A stretch of 36,127 bases of DNA from Robbsia andropogonis (lineage in GTDB: Bacteria > Pseudomonadota > Gammaproteobacteria > Burkholderiales > Burkholderiaceae): NCBI RefSeq assembly GCF_000970345.1, contig NZ_LAQU01000019.1, positions 62,457 through 98,583 of the forward strand, read 5' to 3'. Positions within the stretch are counted from its first letter, which is position 1, and the number at the start of each line of letters is the position of its first letter. Shown in pieces: positions 10,301 through 21,122 of the stretch. The notes beneath the pieces are model-generated. The model saw nothing but the letters and a program-made list of their open reading frames with translations. It was not told where the DNA came from and did not search any database. The translations under genes were made by a program, and so were the position numbers.

Positions 10301-10535
10301 GGGCTCCGAATTGCGGCAACCGCTGGGGGTGACGATCGTCGGCGGCCTGATCGTCAGCCAGTTGCTGACGCTGTTCACCACGCCGGTGATCTATCTGTGG
10401 TTCGACCGGATCGGCGTGCGCCTGCGCCGCCGCTTCGGGGCCGACGGCAAGCATGACTATCAAGACGGCATGCGCAAGCAGGGTCGGGACGGCAGCGGCA
10501 ATGACGACTTCCCGAGTGGACGGGACGCACGATGA
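7326..10535 (+). CDS. mdtB: RND efflux pump subunit, MdtB-like
   Basis: Proton-driven RND transporter of 1069 residues, one of the two pump subunits that form heterotrimers in MdtABC-type systems. It starts with the typical [12 protein letters not shown] and first transmembrane helix, followed by a large periplasmic domain, helices 2-6 from about residue 335, a second periplasmic domain and the C-terminal helices. The proton-relay Asp pair of helix 4 is present at residues 401-402 (G-F-V-V-D-D-A-I-V). The conserved [13 protein letters not shown] segment lies near residue 935. The start overlaps mdtA, and the stop overlaps the next gene by ATGA at 10532-10535. The order adaptor-pump-pump identifies the MdtABC type. 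Confidence 0.94.
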   Translation: MNPSRIFILRPVGTALLMAAIMLAGLLGLHFLPVSALPQVEYPTIQVQTLYPGASPEVMTTSVTAPLERQFGQMSSLNQMYSQSSAGASVITLQFALDLPIDIAEQEVQAAINAANNLLPSDLPAPPIYAKVNPADAPIMTLALTSKTLPLSKVEDLADTRMAQKISQVGGVGLVSVGGGLRPSVRIQANPRALAAYGLNLDDLRTTLANLNVNTPKGSFDGPTRSYTINANDQLRDPAEYDKSVIAYRSGRPVMLRDVATVTSGPENRYLGAWMNGTPAIIMNIQRQPSANVIQTAQGIQALLPKLKATLPADIDVHVLSDQTGSIKASVRDVQYELLLSILLVVAVIYVFLGSVTATLIPSLSVPLSLVGTLGVMYLFGFSLDNLSLMALTIATGFVVDDAIVMIENIARFVEEGDTPLHAALKGARQIGFTIISLTVSLLAVLIPLLFMGDVVGRLFYEFAVTLAVTIVISAIVSLTLVPMMCAKLLRPAPSHDRDADGAPLPRRRSRFEEASHRTFDRMIGGYDRMLKVVLDHQPLTLLVAVLTLALTVILYIVVPKGFFPVQDTGQIQGTSVAGQSISFQAMAERQQALADVILKDPDVENLSSYVGVDGTNVTLNSGRFLINLKPRDDRTATASEIIRRINTAAAQVAGISLYMQPVQDLSIESSSGLTQYQFILQNTNAALFDTWVPKLIDKLAVSPALADVSSNLQQKGKAVYIDIDRATAARFGITPATVDNVLYDAFGQRIVSTIYTQSNQYRVILEAMPSLQTSIAALGSLHLPSSSGSTSQVPLSAIATFREQDAPLLVSHLGQFPAATIAFNLAPGASLGEAVKAIKQAESELNLPGSFTTNFQGAALAFQSSLGNELFLLLAAVVAMYIVLGVLYESFIHPITILSTLPSAGVGALLALMLTGNDLDIIAIIGIVLLIGIVKKNAIMMIDFALDAEREEGLSPREAIHRACLLRFRPILMTTMAALLAGLPLMLGSGSGSELRQPLGVTIVGGLIVSQLLTLFTTPVIYLWFDRIGVRLRRRFGADGKHDYQDGMRKQGRDGSGNDDFPSGRDAR

Positions 10536-13500
10536 ACATGTCGCGGCTTTTCATCATGCGGCCGATCGGCACGACGTTGCTAGCCTTGGGCATCGCGCTG
10601 GCCGGGATGTTCGCGTTCCTGAAGCTGCCGGTCGCGCCATTGCCGCAGGTGGACATGCCGACGATCGTCGTGCAGGCGCAGATGGCCGGTGCGAGTCCGG
10701 AAACCATGGCGACCAGCGTCGCCGCGCCGCTCGAACGTCGGTTGGGCGCCATTGCCGATGTCTCCGAAATGACGTCGATGAGCAATACCGGCCAGACGCG
10801 CGTCATCCTGCAGTTCAACTTGAGCCGCGACATCAATGGCGCGGCGCGTGATGTTCAGGCCGCCATCAATGCCGCGCGCGCCGATCTGCCGACGAGCCTG
10901 CGCTCGAATCCGACGTATCGGAAATTCAATCCCGCGTCGGCGCCGATCCTGCTGGTGGGATTGTCGTCTAACACATTGTCCGCCGGCCAGCTATACGACA
11001 AGGCCGATACCGAGGTTGCACAAGCGTTGCTGCAGATCGAGGGCGTGGGCGATGTGGACATTGCCGGCAGTGCCCTGCCCGCAGTGCGCGCCGAAATGGA
11101 CCCGCAGAAGCTATTCCATTACGGCATCAGCTTCGAGGACGTCCGCGCCGCGCTTGCCGCGGCCAATGCCAACAGCCCAAAAGGCGGTTTCGATGTCGGC
11201 GCGCAGCGCTATCAGGTCTATACGAACGACCAGGCGACCAAGGCCGCGCAGTATCGGGACATGGTCGTGGCCTACCGCAACAATGCGCCAATCCGGCTGA
11301 GTGACCTCGGTCGCGTGGTGGATTCGGTAGAGGATGTCAATAATCTCGGGATGTCGAATGGCCGCAACGCGGTGATCCTGATCGTCTTCCCGCAGCCCGG
11401 CGCGAATTTGATCGACACGGTGAAACGCATCCGCGAACGGATGCCGTCGCTGACCGCGGGGCTCCCGAGCGACGTCGATGTCAAGGTCACGCAGGACCGG
11501 ACCACGACGATTCAGGCGTCGTTGCACGATACGGAATTGACCCTGATCGTCGCCGTCATTCTGGTGGTCCTGGTCGTGTTCGCCTTCCTGCAGGATTGGC
11601 GCGCGGTGGTCATCCCGGCCGTCGCCGTGCCGATTTCGATCATCGGCACGTTTGGTGCGATGTACCTGCTCGGCTATTCGCTCGACCTTCTGTCCCTGAT
11701 GGCGTTGACGATCGCCACCGGCTTTGTTGTCGACGATGCAATTGTCGTTCTCGAAAACATCGCGCGGCATGTCGAACGCGGCATGCCGCGACGCGCCGCC
11801 GCGTTGCTCGGGGCGCAGGAAATCGGACCGACCGTGCTGTCGATCACATTGTCCCTGGTCGCTGTCTTCCTACCGATACTGCTGATGTCTGGCATCGTCG
11901 GTCGGCTCTTCCGCGAATTCGCGGTCACGCTGGCGATATCGATTGGCATTTCCATGCTGGTCTCCCTGACCGTCACGCCGATGATGTGCGCGTTGCTGAT
12001 CTCGCACCGCAAGCCAGGCGAGCAAGAGAACCCGGGATTCTGGCGACGTTGCGGCAATACGCTGAACCGCTGGGGTGCGAAGTGCGTCGATTGGTATGCC
12101 GAGACGCTGATCTGGTCGCTCGATCACCGGAAAACGATCTTGCTGATCCTGGTCGCCACCGTCGGCCTGAATTTCTATATGTATGTGAAGATACCAAAAG
12201 GCTTCTTCCCCGATGAAGATACCGGGCGCCTGATCGGTGGCATCCAGGCCGACCAGAACGTCTCCTTCCAGGCGATGCAGGGTAAATTCCGGGAAGTGAT
12301 GGCAATCGTCCAGGCGGACCCCGCCGTGCTCAATGTCGTGGGCTCCACGGGTGGCACCGGATCGCAGACGAACGGTGGCCGCGTATTTGTCGAGCTGAAG
12401 CCCCGCGCGCGGCGTGACGTCAGCGCAAGCGAAGTCATTGCGCGACTGCGGCCCAAGCTGGACAAGGTCGCGGGTATCCGGCTGTTCCTGCAATCGGCGC
12501 AGGATATCCGCACGGGCGGCCGTCAGAGTAACGCCATGTACCAGTACACATTGCTCGGCGACTCGACCACGGAGCTGTACACATGGACCAATAAGCTCGT
12601 GACGGCGCTACAGGCCAAGCCGGAACTCGCGGACGTGAATTCCGATCTGCAACAAAAGGGGCTCGAGAGCGACATCACGATCGATCGCGCTACGGCCGCA
12701 CGCTTCGGTATTCAACCGGCACAGATCGATAACACGCTGTACGACGCGTTCGGGCAACGCCAGGTATCCACGATCTACAACGCGATGAATCAGTATCACG
12801 TGATCCTGACCGTCGACAGTAAATATTGGCAAAGCCCTGACATCCTGAAGCAGATCTATATCAGCACATCGGGCAACACCAGCGGAACCAGCAGCACGAA
12901 CTCGACGCTGGACTCGACCGGAACGTCGTCATCATCCGGCGCCTCGACACAGTCAAGCAGCAGCACGACCGGTGCCGATTCGATCACCTCGCAACAGACC
13001 GCGCTGGCGAGCGCCGTGCAGAACCAGGCGACCAATTCGATCACGTCGACGGGTAACAGCAGTTCGTCCACCGGCTCAGCCGTCAGTACGTCGAAGGAAA
13101 CGATGGTGCCGTTGTCCGCGATCGCGCACTTCAGCATCGGCAACACCCCCTTGTCGGTGAATCATCAGGGCCAATTCGTGGCGACCACTATCTCGTTCAA
13201 CTTGCCGGTGGGCGGCAACCTGGCCAATGCGATCACCTTGATACAGCAGACGATGCAGGAAATCGGGGTGCCGGGGACGATTCAGGGGTCGGCTGCCGGA
13301 ACGGCGATGACGGCGCAACAGTCGCAATCGGATATGCCACTACTGATTCTGGCCGCCATCGCCGCCGTATATATCGTGCTGGGCATTCTCTACGAGAGCT
13401 ATCTGCATCCGGTGACGATTCTGTCGACGCTGCCGTCAGCGGGCATTGGCGCGCTGCTCGCGTTGCGGCTTTTCAATATCGATTTCGGCATCATCGCGTT

Positions 13501-13894
13501 GATCGGCGTGATTCTACTGATCGGCATCGTCAAGAAGAACGCGATCATGATGATCGACTTTGCCATCAGCGCCGCCCGCATTCCAGGCACCGATGCCCGG
13601 ACCGCCATCTACCAGGCATGTCGACTGCGATTCCGGCCGATCATGATGACCACCTTGGCGGCCATCCTCGGCGCCGTGCCATTGACACTGACGCTGGGGG
13701 AAGGCTCGGAGATGCGCCAGCCCCTGGGCGTGTCGATCGTCGGCGGCCTGATCGTCAGTCAGGTGTTGACGCTGTACACCACGCCGGTGGTCTACCTGGT
13801 ATTGGAGCGCGCCAAGGCACGCACACACGCCTGGCGCGATCGTCGGCGCCGCAAACGGGATCAGCGCCGTCGCGACATGCTGGCGTCGGACTGA
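10532..13894 (+). CDS. mdtC: RND efflux pump subunit, MdtC-like, with Ser/Thr-rich insert
   Basis: Second RND pump subunit (1120 residues), paralogous to the preceding gene and expected to form mixed trimers with it. It has the same topology, the Asp pair at residues 401-402, and the late [13 protein letters not shown] block. It is longer than its partner and than E. coli MdtC, mainly because of a low-complexity Ser/Thr/Gly/Asn insert at about residues 778-857 (12863-13102), in the second periplasmic domain just before V-P-L-S-A-I-A-H-F. The partner has only a short Ser/Gly linker at that place. The C-terminal tail is strongly basic. No outer-membrane factor gene follows, so the pump must use a TolC/OprM-type channel encoded elsewhere. 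Confidence 0.94.
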   Translation: MNMSRLFIMRPIGTTLLALGIALAGMFAFLKLPVAPLPQVDMPTIVVQAQMAGASPETMATSVAAPLERRLGAIADVSEMTSMSNTGQTRVILQFNLSRDINGAARDVQAAINAARADLPTSLRSNPTYRKFNPASAPILLVGLSSNTLSAGQLYDKADTEVAQALLQIEGVGDVDIAGSALPAVRAEMDPQKLFHYGISFEDVRAALAAANANSPKGGFDVGAQRYQVYTNDQATKAAQYRDMVVAYRNNAPIRLSDLGRVVDSVEDVNNLGMSNGRNAVILIVFPQPGANLIDTVKRIRERMPSLTAGLPSDVDVKVTQDRTTTIQASLHDTELTLIVAVILVVLVVFAFLQDWRAVVIPAVAVPISIIGTFGAMYLLGYSLDLLSLMALTIATGFVVDDAIVVLENIARHVERGMPRRAAALLGAQEIGPTVLSITLSLVAVFLPILLMSGIVGRLFREFAVTLAISIGISMLVSLTVTPMMCALLISHRKPGEQENPGFWRRCGNTLNRWGAKCVDWYAETLIWSLDHRKTILLILVATVGLNFYMYVKIPKGFFPDEDTGRLIGGIQADQNVSFQAMQGKFREVMAIVQADPAVLNVVGSTGGTGSQTNGGRVFVELKPRARRDVSASEVIARLRPKLDKVAGIRLFLQSAQDIRTGGRQSNAMYQYTLLGDSTTELYTWTNKLVTALQAKPELADVNSDLQQKGLESDITIDRATAARFGIQPAQIDNTLYDAFGQRQVSTIYNAMNQYHVILTVDSKYWQSPDILKQIYISTSGNTSGTSSTNSTLDSTGTSSSSGASTQSSSSTTGADSITSQQTALASAVQNQATNSITSTGNSSSSTGSAVSTSKETMVPLSAIAHFSIGNTPLSVNHQGQFVATTISFNLPVGGNLANAITLIQQTMQEIGVPGTIQGSAAGTAMTAQQSQSDMPLLILAAIAAVYIVLGILYESYLHPVTILSTLPSAGIGALLALRLFNIDFGIIALIGVILLIGIVKKNAIMMIDFAISAARIPGTDARTAIYQACRLRFRPIMMTTLAAILGAVPLTLTLGEGSEMRQPLGVSIVGGLIVSQVLTLYTTPVVYLVLERAKARTHAWRDRRRRKRDQRRRDMLASD

Positions 13895-14081
13895 CGCGAT
13901 CACGTTTCTAAAGCCGTGTGGCGCAAAGGGCTAACCGCGCGCGTCACGCAATCGGCTGCGATTTCGAGCGACAATGCGGCTATTCCCTCAGCCCGCGCGG
14001 GACCGCAGCGTCGATCGTCGCCACGCGACGCCGTCAACGCGGCATGACGCGGCGGGCGAGCGCAACAGGACGATCGAATCG

Positions 14082-15398
14082 ATGAGCACCGCCCCCAGCA
14101 CCAGCCAGGCAGTTTGTTCGCTTCCTACCAACCGGCCAGACCCATACCATGCCACCGGCGTACCGGAGGCATCGCCACTGCCACCCGCCGCGGCGTCACG
14201 TCAAGTTGCCGATCCATCGGGCGAGCCGGCGCATGCCAGCGTGCCGCGTTGCGTCGACATCCTGATCATCGGCGCAGGACCGGTGGGTCTATTCGCCGCG
14301 TTTCAGGCGGGCGTGCTCGGGTTGTCGTGCGAAATCGTCGAGGCGTTGGATGAACCGGGCGGCCAATGCACGGAGCTGTATCCGGACAAACCGATCTTCG
14401 ACATCCCCGCGCTCCCCATCTGCACGGCGCGTGAGCTTGTGTCGCGTTTGTTGGAACAAGCGCGCCCTTTCGGCGCCGCCATTCATCTCGGCCAGCAAGC
14501 GCGGACCTTGCAGGCCGTGCCAGCCACGCCCCCTGTCGCCACGTCCACTGCAGCGGATCCGGCACTGACGGAAATCGCCGGCACACATCACATCGTCGTC
14601 CAGACCGACCGTGGGCTGACCTTTCACGCAGCGGCAGTGCTCCTCTGCGCGGGGAATGGCGCCTTCGTGCCGCAACGCATATCAGGGCCGGCCGCACAGA
14701 CCGCGGAAGCATTGGAAGGTCACGCCGTGCATTATGCGGTCCGCGATATCGCGCGTTTTCGCGGTCAGCGCGTGGTAATTGCCGGAGGCGGCGATTCAGC
14801 GCTTGACTGGGCTCTCGCCTTGCGCGACGTGGCCAGTACGTTGACGCTCGTCCATCGCCGTGACACGTTCAGGGCTGCCGACGCGTCCGTTGCGGCGCTG
14901 CGCGCGGCCGTCGCGCGCGGTGATATCGCATTGCGGATTGGTACGATCGGCAATCTGCATACGGCACCAGCGGAGCCCTCCGAGACTGGCAATACCAGTG
15001 ACACCGCCCAGATCTTGTCGGCCATCACCTTGAAGGAACGCGACGGCGATCATACGATTGCGTCGGACCAGTTGCTGGTGCTGTACGGGCTGGTTGCCGC
15101 ACTCGGCCCCATCGCCGATTGGGGTCTCGACATCGCAGGCGGCCGGACGACCGTCGATCCGCTGCATTTCCAAACATCGATACCTCGCGTGTACGCGGCA
15201 GGTGATATCGCCGGCTACGGCAACAAACAGAAACTGATTCTTTCCGGTTTTCACGAAGCCGCACTGGCACTGCGACACGCCTATCGCCATGCCCGCCCGG
15301 AAAAGACACGGACCCACATCCACTCGAGCTATGACGCGCGGCTCGCGGCCATCATCCAGCAGAAGGACGCACCCGCCACAGGCATGTCCACACGCTAG
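14082..15398 (+). CDS. Ferredoxin/flavodoxin-NADP reductase (TrxB-like type)
   Basis: FAD-dependent enzyme that moves electrons between NADPH and ferredoxin or flavodoxin. The thioredoxin-reductase-like fold is recognised by the FAD-binding G-A-G-P-V-G at residues 64-69, the E-P-G-G-Q-C-T-E-L-Y-P-D-K block, the NADPH-binding G-G-G-D-S-A at residues 235-240, and the C-terminal A-A-G-D-I-A-G-Y-G-N-K-Q-K. No redox CxxC pair is seen, which argues against thioredoxin reductase. From the ATG at 14082 the product has 438 residues, with about 57 low-complexity residues before the FAD domain; an in-frame GTG at 14241 would remove them and give a length nearer the family norm. AGGA about 12 bases upstream weakly supports the ATG. 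It is separated from the ligase operon by 122 bp. Confidence 0.88.
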   Translation: MSTAPSTSQAVCSLPTNRPDPYHATGVPEASPLPPAAASRQVADPSGEPAHASVPRCVDILIIGAGPVGLFAAFQAGVLGLSCEIVEALDEPGGQCTELYPDKPIFDIPALPICTARELVSRLLEQARPFGAAIHLGQQARTLQAVPATPPVATSTAADPALTEIAGTHHIVVQTDRGLTFHAAAVLLCAGNGAFVPQRISGPAAQTAEALEGHAVHYAVRDIARFRGQRVVIAGGGDSALDWALALRDVASTLTLVHRRDTFRAADASVAALRAAVARGDIALRIGTIGNLHTAPAEPSETGNTSDTAQILSAITLKERDGDHTIASDQLLVLYGLVAALGPIADWGLDIAGGRTTVDPLHFQTSIPRVYAAGDIAGYGNKQKLILSGFHEAALALRHAYRHARPEKTRTHIHSSYDARLAAIIQQKDAPATGMSTR

Positions 15399-15520
15399 CG
15401 CGCTGAATTGAAATCGGGTATGTTTTTTGCATCGACGTGAATCGGAACGCGTTCGCCAGCAATGGAACAAGTGCGTTACTACCACCGGCCGCGGCCTAAC
15501 GTACGGGGAGCCGCCTGCGA

Positions 15521-16642
15521 TTGTCCGACGACCTTATCATCGCCACATCGCGTGGCCTGTATTGCCCTGCCGGGGATTTTCATATCGATCCGTGGCGGCC
15601 CGTGGACCGGGCAATCATCACGCACGCCCATTCGGATCACGCCCGCACCGGCAACCGGCACTATCTTGCAAGTGAAGCAGGGGCCGGCGTATTACGCGCC
15701 CGCCTTGGCGACATCGACTTGCAAACGCTGCCGTACGGTGAAACGCTTCGCATCGGCGCGGTGGACTTGTCGTTCCATCCTGCGGGTCATGTGCTGGGCG
15801 CGTCCCAGGTTCGTATCGCCCATCGCGGCAACGTCTGGGTTGCCTCCGGCGATTACAAGGTCGCACCCGATCCGACATGCGCGCCATTCGAACCAGTGCG
15901 ATGCGATACATTCATTACTGAATCGACTTTTGGCTTGCCGATCTATCGATGGGACAGCCCGGATCGGGTCTTTGCCGGCGTGAACGCCTGGTGGGCCGAG
16001 AACGCGGCCGCTGGACGGCCGTCTGTCGTGTTTTGCTACGCGTTCGGCAAGGCACAGCGGTTGCTGGCGTCCGTCGATGCATCCATCGGCCCGATCGTCT
16101 GCCATGGCGCCGTGGAAAACCTCAATAAGGTCTATCGCGATTGCGGCGTTGTGTTGCCGCCAACGCAGCGCGTGCAGCCGCCCGACGCCGGTAGCCCGAG
16201 GAACGCGTCAACCAGCGACTGGTCACGCGCGTTAGTCGTCGCCCCGCCCTCTGCGGCCGGTACGCCATGGCTACGTCGATTCAATAAACACGGCGCCTAT
16301 CGCGACGCCTTTGCGTCGGGATGGATGCGCTTGCGCGGCGCCCGACGGCGACGCGGCGTGGATCACGGATTCGTATTATCCGATCACGCCGACTGGCCCG
16401 GCCTTTTGCAAGCGATCGATGCGACCGGCGCGTCCCGCGTGATCGTCACGCACGGCCATACCGCCCCCTTGGTGCGCTGGCTGACGGAGCATGGCTACGA
16501 GGCGGGTAACTTTGAGACGGCTTATACCGGCGATGAGGGTGAGGATGGCACGGAGTCTCAATTGGCTACTGCGAACATCACTGGCAACGACGCCGCACCG
16601 CCCGAGGGCGCCGCGCCGAGCATCGGAACGATGCACCGATGA
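15521..16642 (+). CDS. Ligase-associated DNA exonuclease (metallo-beta-lactamase fold)
   Basis: First gene of the ligase-associated repair operon. The 373-residue product is an MBL/beta-CASP nuclease of the family found next to this ATP-dependent ligase. Metal-binding motifs are clear: H-A-H-S-D-H at residues 35-40, then H-P-A-G-H-V-L-G-A and G-D-Y-K, and the C-terminal D-H-A-D-W block with T-H-G-H. The start is a TTG preceded by GGGGAG ten bases upstream; the next residues match the family N-terminus (A-T-S-R-G-L-Y-C-P-A-G-D-F), so no later ATG is suitable. An Ala/Pro-rich tail follows the nuclease core. Its TGA overlaps the ligase ATG at 16639-16642. By family knowledge it trims DNA ends before sealing; the exact substrate is not visible here. 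Confidence 0.92.
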   Translation: MSDDLIIATSRGLYCPAGDFHIDPWRPVDRAIITHAHSDHARTGNRHYLASEAGAGVLRARLGDIDLQTLPYGETLRIGAVDLSFHPAGHVLGASQVRIAHRGNVWVASGDYKVAPDPTCAPFEPVRCDTFITESTFGLPIYRWDSPDRVFAGVNAWWAENAAAGRPSVVFCYAFGKAQRLLASVDASIGPIVCHGAVENLNKVYRDCGVVLPPTQRVQPPDAGSPRNASTSDWSRALVVAPPSAAGTPWLRRFNKHGAYRDAFASGWMRLRGARRRRGVDHGFVLSDHADWPGLLQAIDATGASRVIVTHGHTAPLVRWLTEHGYEAGNFETAYTGDEGEDGTESQLATANITGNDAAPPEGAAPSIGTMHR

Positions 16643-18528
16643 AGGCCTTCGCAACGCTGTATACCACGCTGGATGCCAGTACCGCTACCCACGACAAGCA
16701 CAACGCCTTGCGTGCGTATTTCAATAGCGCTGCCCCGGCCGATGCGGCATGGGCAGCGTACTTCCTGTCCGGCGGCAAGCCACGCCAAGTGGTGCCTACC
16801 CGCGTGTTGCGCACGCTCGCGCAACAACGCGCGCACTTGCCGGAATGGCTTTTCGACGAGTGTTATCACACCGTGGGCGACCTCGCCGAAACAATCGCCC
16901 ATGTCCTCCCCCCACCGACCTCCGATGACGACACGCCTCTCTCCGTATGGATCACCGATCGGCTGCTGCCCCTGCGTGGCGCCGCGCCGGAGACGATTGA
17001 ACAGGCGTTGCTCGGCTACTGGGATAGCCTCGATTGGTCTGGCCGCTTTTTACTGACCAAGCTGATCGGCGGCGGATTTCGCGTCGGCGTGTCACGACAA
17101 TTGGTCATCCGCGCGCTTGCCGATATCGCCGGGATCGATCAGAAGCGTATTGCCCATCGAATGGTGGGATGGACAGACACCAAACGCACCCCTACCGCAG
17201 CGCGTTTTCTTGCATTGATCGCAAAGGATGCCGTTCTCGATAAGGACATCGCTGGCGATGAATATGACGAGAATACAATAGCCGCTGCTGACACTGGCCA
17301 TCCCGGCTCGCCGTCTGGCGCGACACAATCGATATTGGCCTTGGTGCCGTCGGCGTCCCCCGTTCAAACCATTGCAGCGGAAGATCTGGGTCTGCCGTAT
17401 CCGTTCTTTCTGGCGCAACCGTTGCAGGGTGATATCGATACGCCGGAGTCGGTGGCGGGCAAGCTCGGCGAGCGCGCGGATTGGCAGGCGGAATGGAAAT
17501 GGGACGGCATCCGCACGCAACTGGTGAAGCGCGGTGGGCAAGCGTGGTTGTGGTCGCGCGGTGAAGACTTGATCACCGATCGTTTTCCCGAGATCACCGC
17601 CACGGCCGATGCACTGCCGGATGGCACGGTCCTCGATGGCGAAATCGTCGCCTGGGCGGTCGATGCCCCCGGCCCAGCGCCATTCTCGCAATTGCAACCG
17701 CGCATTACCCGTAAGACGGTCAGCAAGAAGATTCTCACTGATGCGCCAGCACGCTATCTCGTCTATGACTTGCTGGAACAATCGGGGCAAGACCTGCGAG
17801 AAGTCCCGCTTGCCACGCGCCGCGCAGCCCTGGAAACCTTGCTGGCCGCTTTACTGACCGACGGCCGCGCCGCCGGCCCCTCGCAACGGGCCATCGCACT
17901 GCCTTCTGTCGTGACCGCGCCAGACTGGGCGGCGCTTGCGGCGCTCCGTGCGGAAAGCCGAAGCCGCGGCGTGGAAGGCATGATGCTGAAGCACCGCCAA
18001 AGCCGCTACGGCGTGGGACGCACGCGAGCCGATGGCGAGTGGTACAAATGGAAAGTTGCGCCCTATACCGTGGATGCCGTGCTGCTGTATGCCCAGGCCG
18101 GACATGGCCGACGCGCGAATCTCTACACTGACTACACGTTCGCCGTGTGGGATGGGCCGCCCGAACAGCCCAGTCGTGCATTGGTGCCTTTTACAAAGGC
18201 TTATTCCGGTTTAACCGATGCTGAAATAAAGCGCGTCGACGCGATCGTCCGTAACACCACCATCGAGAAGTTCGGGCCCGTCCGCAGCGTCCGTCCGACA
18301 TTGCTGTTTGAAATCGCCTTCGAAGGCATTGCCCGCAGCCCGCGGCATAAGTCCGGTATTGCCGTACGCTTTCCGCGAATGCTGCGATGGAGAGAGGATA
18401 AACCCATCGAGGAAGGTGACACGCTGGCCAGCTTGCAAGCCCTGTTGCCGGACGCCGTAGCCTTGCCTTGCGCCGAAGACACGCCATCGCCTGCCAGTCC
18501 GGATGAACCGCGCCGGCCCCAGACATGA
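16639..18528 (+). CDS. ATP-dependent DNA ligase, ligase-cluster type
   Basis: ATP-dependent DNA ligase of 629 residues that would seal nicks by adenylating its catalytic lysine. That lysine is at residue 287 in motif I (E-W-K-W-D-G-I-R). Other nucleotidyl-transferase motifs follow: the V-L-D-G-E-I-V-A-W block (motif III region), E-G-M-M-L-K-H (motif IV) and W-Y-K-W-K-V (motif V). The N-terminal ~200 residues form the DNA-binding domain of the LigB/LIG1-like group, and an OB-fold domain follows the catalytic core. It is not a LigD-type fusion: no polymerase or phosphoesterase domain is present, and no Ku gene is nearby. ATGA overlaps join it to the exonuclease before it and the helicase after it. 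Confidence 0.94.
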   Translation: MKAFATLYTTLDASTATHDKHNALRAYFNSAAPADAAWAAYFLSGGKPRQVVPTRVLRTLAQQRAHLPEWLFDECYHTVGDLAETIAHVLPPPTSDDDTPLSVWITDRLLPLRGAAPETIEQALLGYWDSLDWSGRFLLTKLIGGGFRVGVSRQLVIRALADIAGIDQKRIAHRMVGWTDTKRTPTAARFLALIAKDAVLDKDIAGDEYDENTIAAADTGHPGSPSGATQSILALVPSASPVQTIAAEDLGLPYPFFLAQPLQGDIDTPESVAGKLGERADWQAEWKWDGIRTQLVKRGGQAWLWSRGEDLITDRFPEITATADALPDGTVLDGEIVAWAVDAPGPAPFSQLQPRITRKTVSKKILTDAPARYLVYDLLEQSGQDLREVPLATRRAALETLLAALLTDGRAAGPSQRAIALPSVVTAPDWAALAALRAESRSRGVEGMMLKHRQSRYGVGRTRADGEWYKWKVAPYTVDAVLLYAQAGHGRRANLYTDYTFAVWDGPPEQPSRALVPFTKAYSGLTDAEIKRVDAIVRNTTIEKFGPVRSVRPTLLFEIAFEGIARSPRHKSGIAVRFPRMLRWREDKPIEEGDTLASLQALLPDAVALPCAEDTPSPASPDEPRRPQT

Positions 18529-21107
18529 GCGCACGGCTGAAACAATGGTTCAACGATAACGGCTGGCGTCCTTTCCCGTTCCAGGAAACCGTCTGGGCGC
18601 ACATGCAAGCTGGCGACAGCGGACTATTGCACGCAAACACTGGCGCTGGAAAAACGCTCGCCGTCTGGGGCGGCATTCTAGGCAACGGCAACGAAGGCAA
18701 CGACGAGCCCAAGCAACGCCATGGACCGCCGCTGTCGATACTCTGGATCACGCCGATGCGCGCGCTGGCCGCGGACACCTTTCGCGCCTTGTCCGCGCCT
18801 ATGGCGTCACTCCGGCCAGATTGGACCCTTGGCCTGCGCACGGGCGACACGCCCGGCACGGAGCGCGCACGTCAAGATCGGCGGCTACCCACCGCACTGG
18901 TCACCACACCGGAAAGTTTGTCGCTACTCCTCAGCCGCGCCAACGCGGCAACCCTGTTGCAACACGTGCATACCATCGTCGTCGATGAGTGGCACGAGAT
19001 GATAGGCAACAAGCGTGGCGTGCAGGTACAACTGGCACTGGCCCGTCTGGCACGATGGCGCACCAATGCGCGGTCTCCGGCGACTGTCGCGTGCGAAGGC
19101 CATCGCACTTCATACGGCGACGACCGTGCCCTGCGTGTATGGGGACTGTCCGCCACGCTCGGGAACCTCGCGCTCGCACAGGATGTCCTGCTGCACGCTG
19201 TTCCGGAGCGGCGACGCCGGACCGTGCAGGGGCACACGGCGAAACAGGTAACGATCGATACACTGATCCCCGACGCCATCGAACGATTCCCCTGGGCCGG
19301 TCATCTCGGCACGCGCCTGGTGGAACCGGTGGCCCGGGAAATCGACGATGCCGGCAGCGCGTTGCTGTTCACCAATACCCGCGCGCAATGCGAACTGTGG
19401 TATCAGGCGCTTCTCACCGCCCGTCCGGCATGGGCGGGATTGATCGCGTTACATCACGGCTCCCTCGACGCGAACGTGCGCCGCTGGGTGGAGGATGCGC
19501 TGCGGGAAGGCAAGCTCAAGGCCGTGGTCTGCACGTCCAGCCTGGACCTGGGCGTCGATTTCTCCCCGGTGGAGCGCGTATTCCAGGTCGGGTCTCCGAA
19601 AGGCATCGCGCGATTACTGCAACGTGCCGGGCGATCCGGTCACGCGCCCGGGCGCCCGTCGCGGGTGACGCTGATCCCAACGCACGCGCTCGAACTCGTT
19701 GAAGCAGTGGCGGCGCGCAATGCTGCCGTCGCGGGCCACATCGAATCTCGTAGCCCGCCGGAACGCCCGCTCGACGTATTGGTGCAGCATCTGGTGACCC
19801 TGGCCCTGGGTGGCGGCTTCGACGCCGGCCCCTCTCTTCTTGATGAATTGCATCAGGCCTGGTCGTATCAGGCACTGGACCGCGCGACATTGGATTGGGC
19901 CATCGCCTTTGTCGAGCATGGCGGCAACGCGTTGCAGGGTTATCCCACATATCATCGCGTCGCCCGCGCCGCCGATGGACGCTACCATGCCCCACGCGCC
20001 GATTTGGCCCGGCGACATCGCGCCAACATCGGCACGATCGTCTCGGACGCCGCGATGCGCATCGAATGGGTCAGTGGCGGCTGTATCGGCACGATTGAAG
20101 AATCCTTCGTGTCACGCCTGCGCCCTGGTGACGTGTTTACCTTTGCCGGACGAACTGTCGCGCTAGTCCGCATCAAGGACATGACCGCCTATGTCCGCCG
20201 CTCGGATAGCGCGCGGGGCGCGATTCCGCAGTGGCAAGGGGGACGCATGCCGTTGTCGTCGGAACTGGCGGACGCCATGCTCGATGTGCTCGAAACCGTT
20301 GCCCTGAAATTCGATGAAAAATGTCTTCCGATGCGCGATGCGTCCGACACCGCGTCCGGTACCATCCGTGCCGCTGAGATAGGGGCCGTCATGCCATTAC
20401 TGTCGCTACAGCGGGACTGGTCGGCGTTACCGCGTCCAGACGCCCTGCTGCTGGAGACGGTCAAGACGCGCGAGGGTTGGCATCACTTCTGTTACCCGTT
20501 TGCAGGCCGTACGGCGCATATCGGACTGGCTGCCTTGTGCGCCTGGCGCGCTGCAAAACGCCGTCCATTGACGGTGTCGCTTTCCGTGAACGATTACGGC
20601 TTCGAATTACTCACGCCCGAACGACTGGATTGGCAAGCGCTCATCGATAGCGGCATTTTCGCGCTAGCGGGCTTGGAGCAGGACATCCTGGATAGCCTCA
20701 ACGCATCGGAACTGGCGATGCGCCGATTCCGTGAGATTGCGCGTATCAGTGGCCTCATCTTTCAAAGCCATCCAGGAGAAAAGCGCAGTGCGCGTCAATT
20801 GCAAGCGTCGGCCGGCCTCTTTTACCAGGTCTTTGCAAAACACGAGCCGGACAACCGGCTGCTGCAGCAGGCGCGGGACGAAGTACTGTTGCAGGAACTC
20901 GATGTCGACCGCTTGCGTCTGGCGCTGCATCGCATCAATGGTGGACGGATTGTTCAGACGACCCCCCCCAAGCCGACCCCCTTCGCCTTTCCGTTGATGA
21001 TTGCCCGGTTGAGGGAAAGAATCAGTAGCGAGCGGTTACATGAGCGGGTACAGCGTATGCTTAAGACACTGGAACGCGCCGCGGATCATCGGCGCCCCTC
21101 TGCCTGA
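18525..21107 (+). CDS. Ligase-associated DEXH-box helicase (Lhr-type)
   Basis: Superfamily 2 helicase of 860 residues belonging to the Lhr group that accompanies the ATP-dependent ligase. Walker A is N-T-G-A-G-K-T with Lys at residue 43; the DEXH box is D-E-W-H at residues 154-157; motif III is present as L-S-A-T-L-G-N; and motif VI appears as L-Q-R-A-G-R-S-G-H. A winged-helix region and the Lhr-specific C-terminal domain follow. It is shorter than E. coli Lhr, which carries an additional C-terminal half. The family acts as a 3'-to-5' ATP-driven translocase on single-stranded DNA. Its start overlaps the ligase stop (18525-18528), and 15 bases separate it from the phosphoesterase gene, so all four genes look co-transcribed. 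Confidence 0.93.
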   Translation: MSARLKQWFNDNGWRPFPFQETVWAHMQAGDSGLLHANTGAGKTLAVWGGILGNGNEGNDEPKQRHGPPLSILWITPMRALAADTFRALSAPMASLRPDWTLGLRTGDTPGTERARQDRRLPTALVTTPESLSLLLSRANAATLLQHVHTIVVDEWHEMIGNKRGVQVQLALARLARWRTNARSPATVACEGHRTSYGDDRALRVWGLSATLGNLALAQDVLLHAVPERRRRTVQGHTAKQVTIDTLIPDAIERFPWAGHLGTRLVEPVAREIDDAGSALLFTNTRAQCELWYQALLTARPAWAGLIALHHGSLDANVRRWVEDALREGKLKAVVCTSSLDLGVDFSPVERVFQVGSPKGIARLLQRAGRSGHAPGRPSRVTLIPTHALELVEAVAARNAAVAGHIESRSPPERPLDVLVQHLVTLALGGGFDAGPSLLDELHQAWSYQALDRATLDWAIAFVEHGGNALQGYPTYHRVARAADGRYHAPRADLARRHRANIGTIVSDAAMRIEWVSGGCIGTIEESFVSRLRPGDVFTFAGRTVALVRIKDMTAYVRRSDSARGAIPQWQGGRMPLSSELADAMLDVLETVALKFDEKCLPMRDASDTASGTIRAAEIGAVMPLLSLQRDWSALPRPDALLLETVKTREGWHHFCYPFAGRTAHIGLAALCAWRAAKRRPLTVSLSVNDYGFELLTPERLDWQALIDSGIFALAGLEQDILDSLNASELAMRRFREIARISGLIFQSHPGEKRSARQLQASAGLFYQVFAKHEPDNRLLQQARDEVLLQELDVDRLRLALHRINGGRIVQTTPPKPTPFAFPLMIARLRERISSERLHERVQRMLKTLERAADHRRPSA

Positions 21108-21122
21108 GCACATTATCCACCC

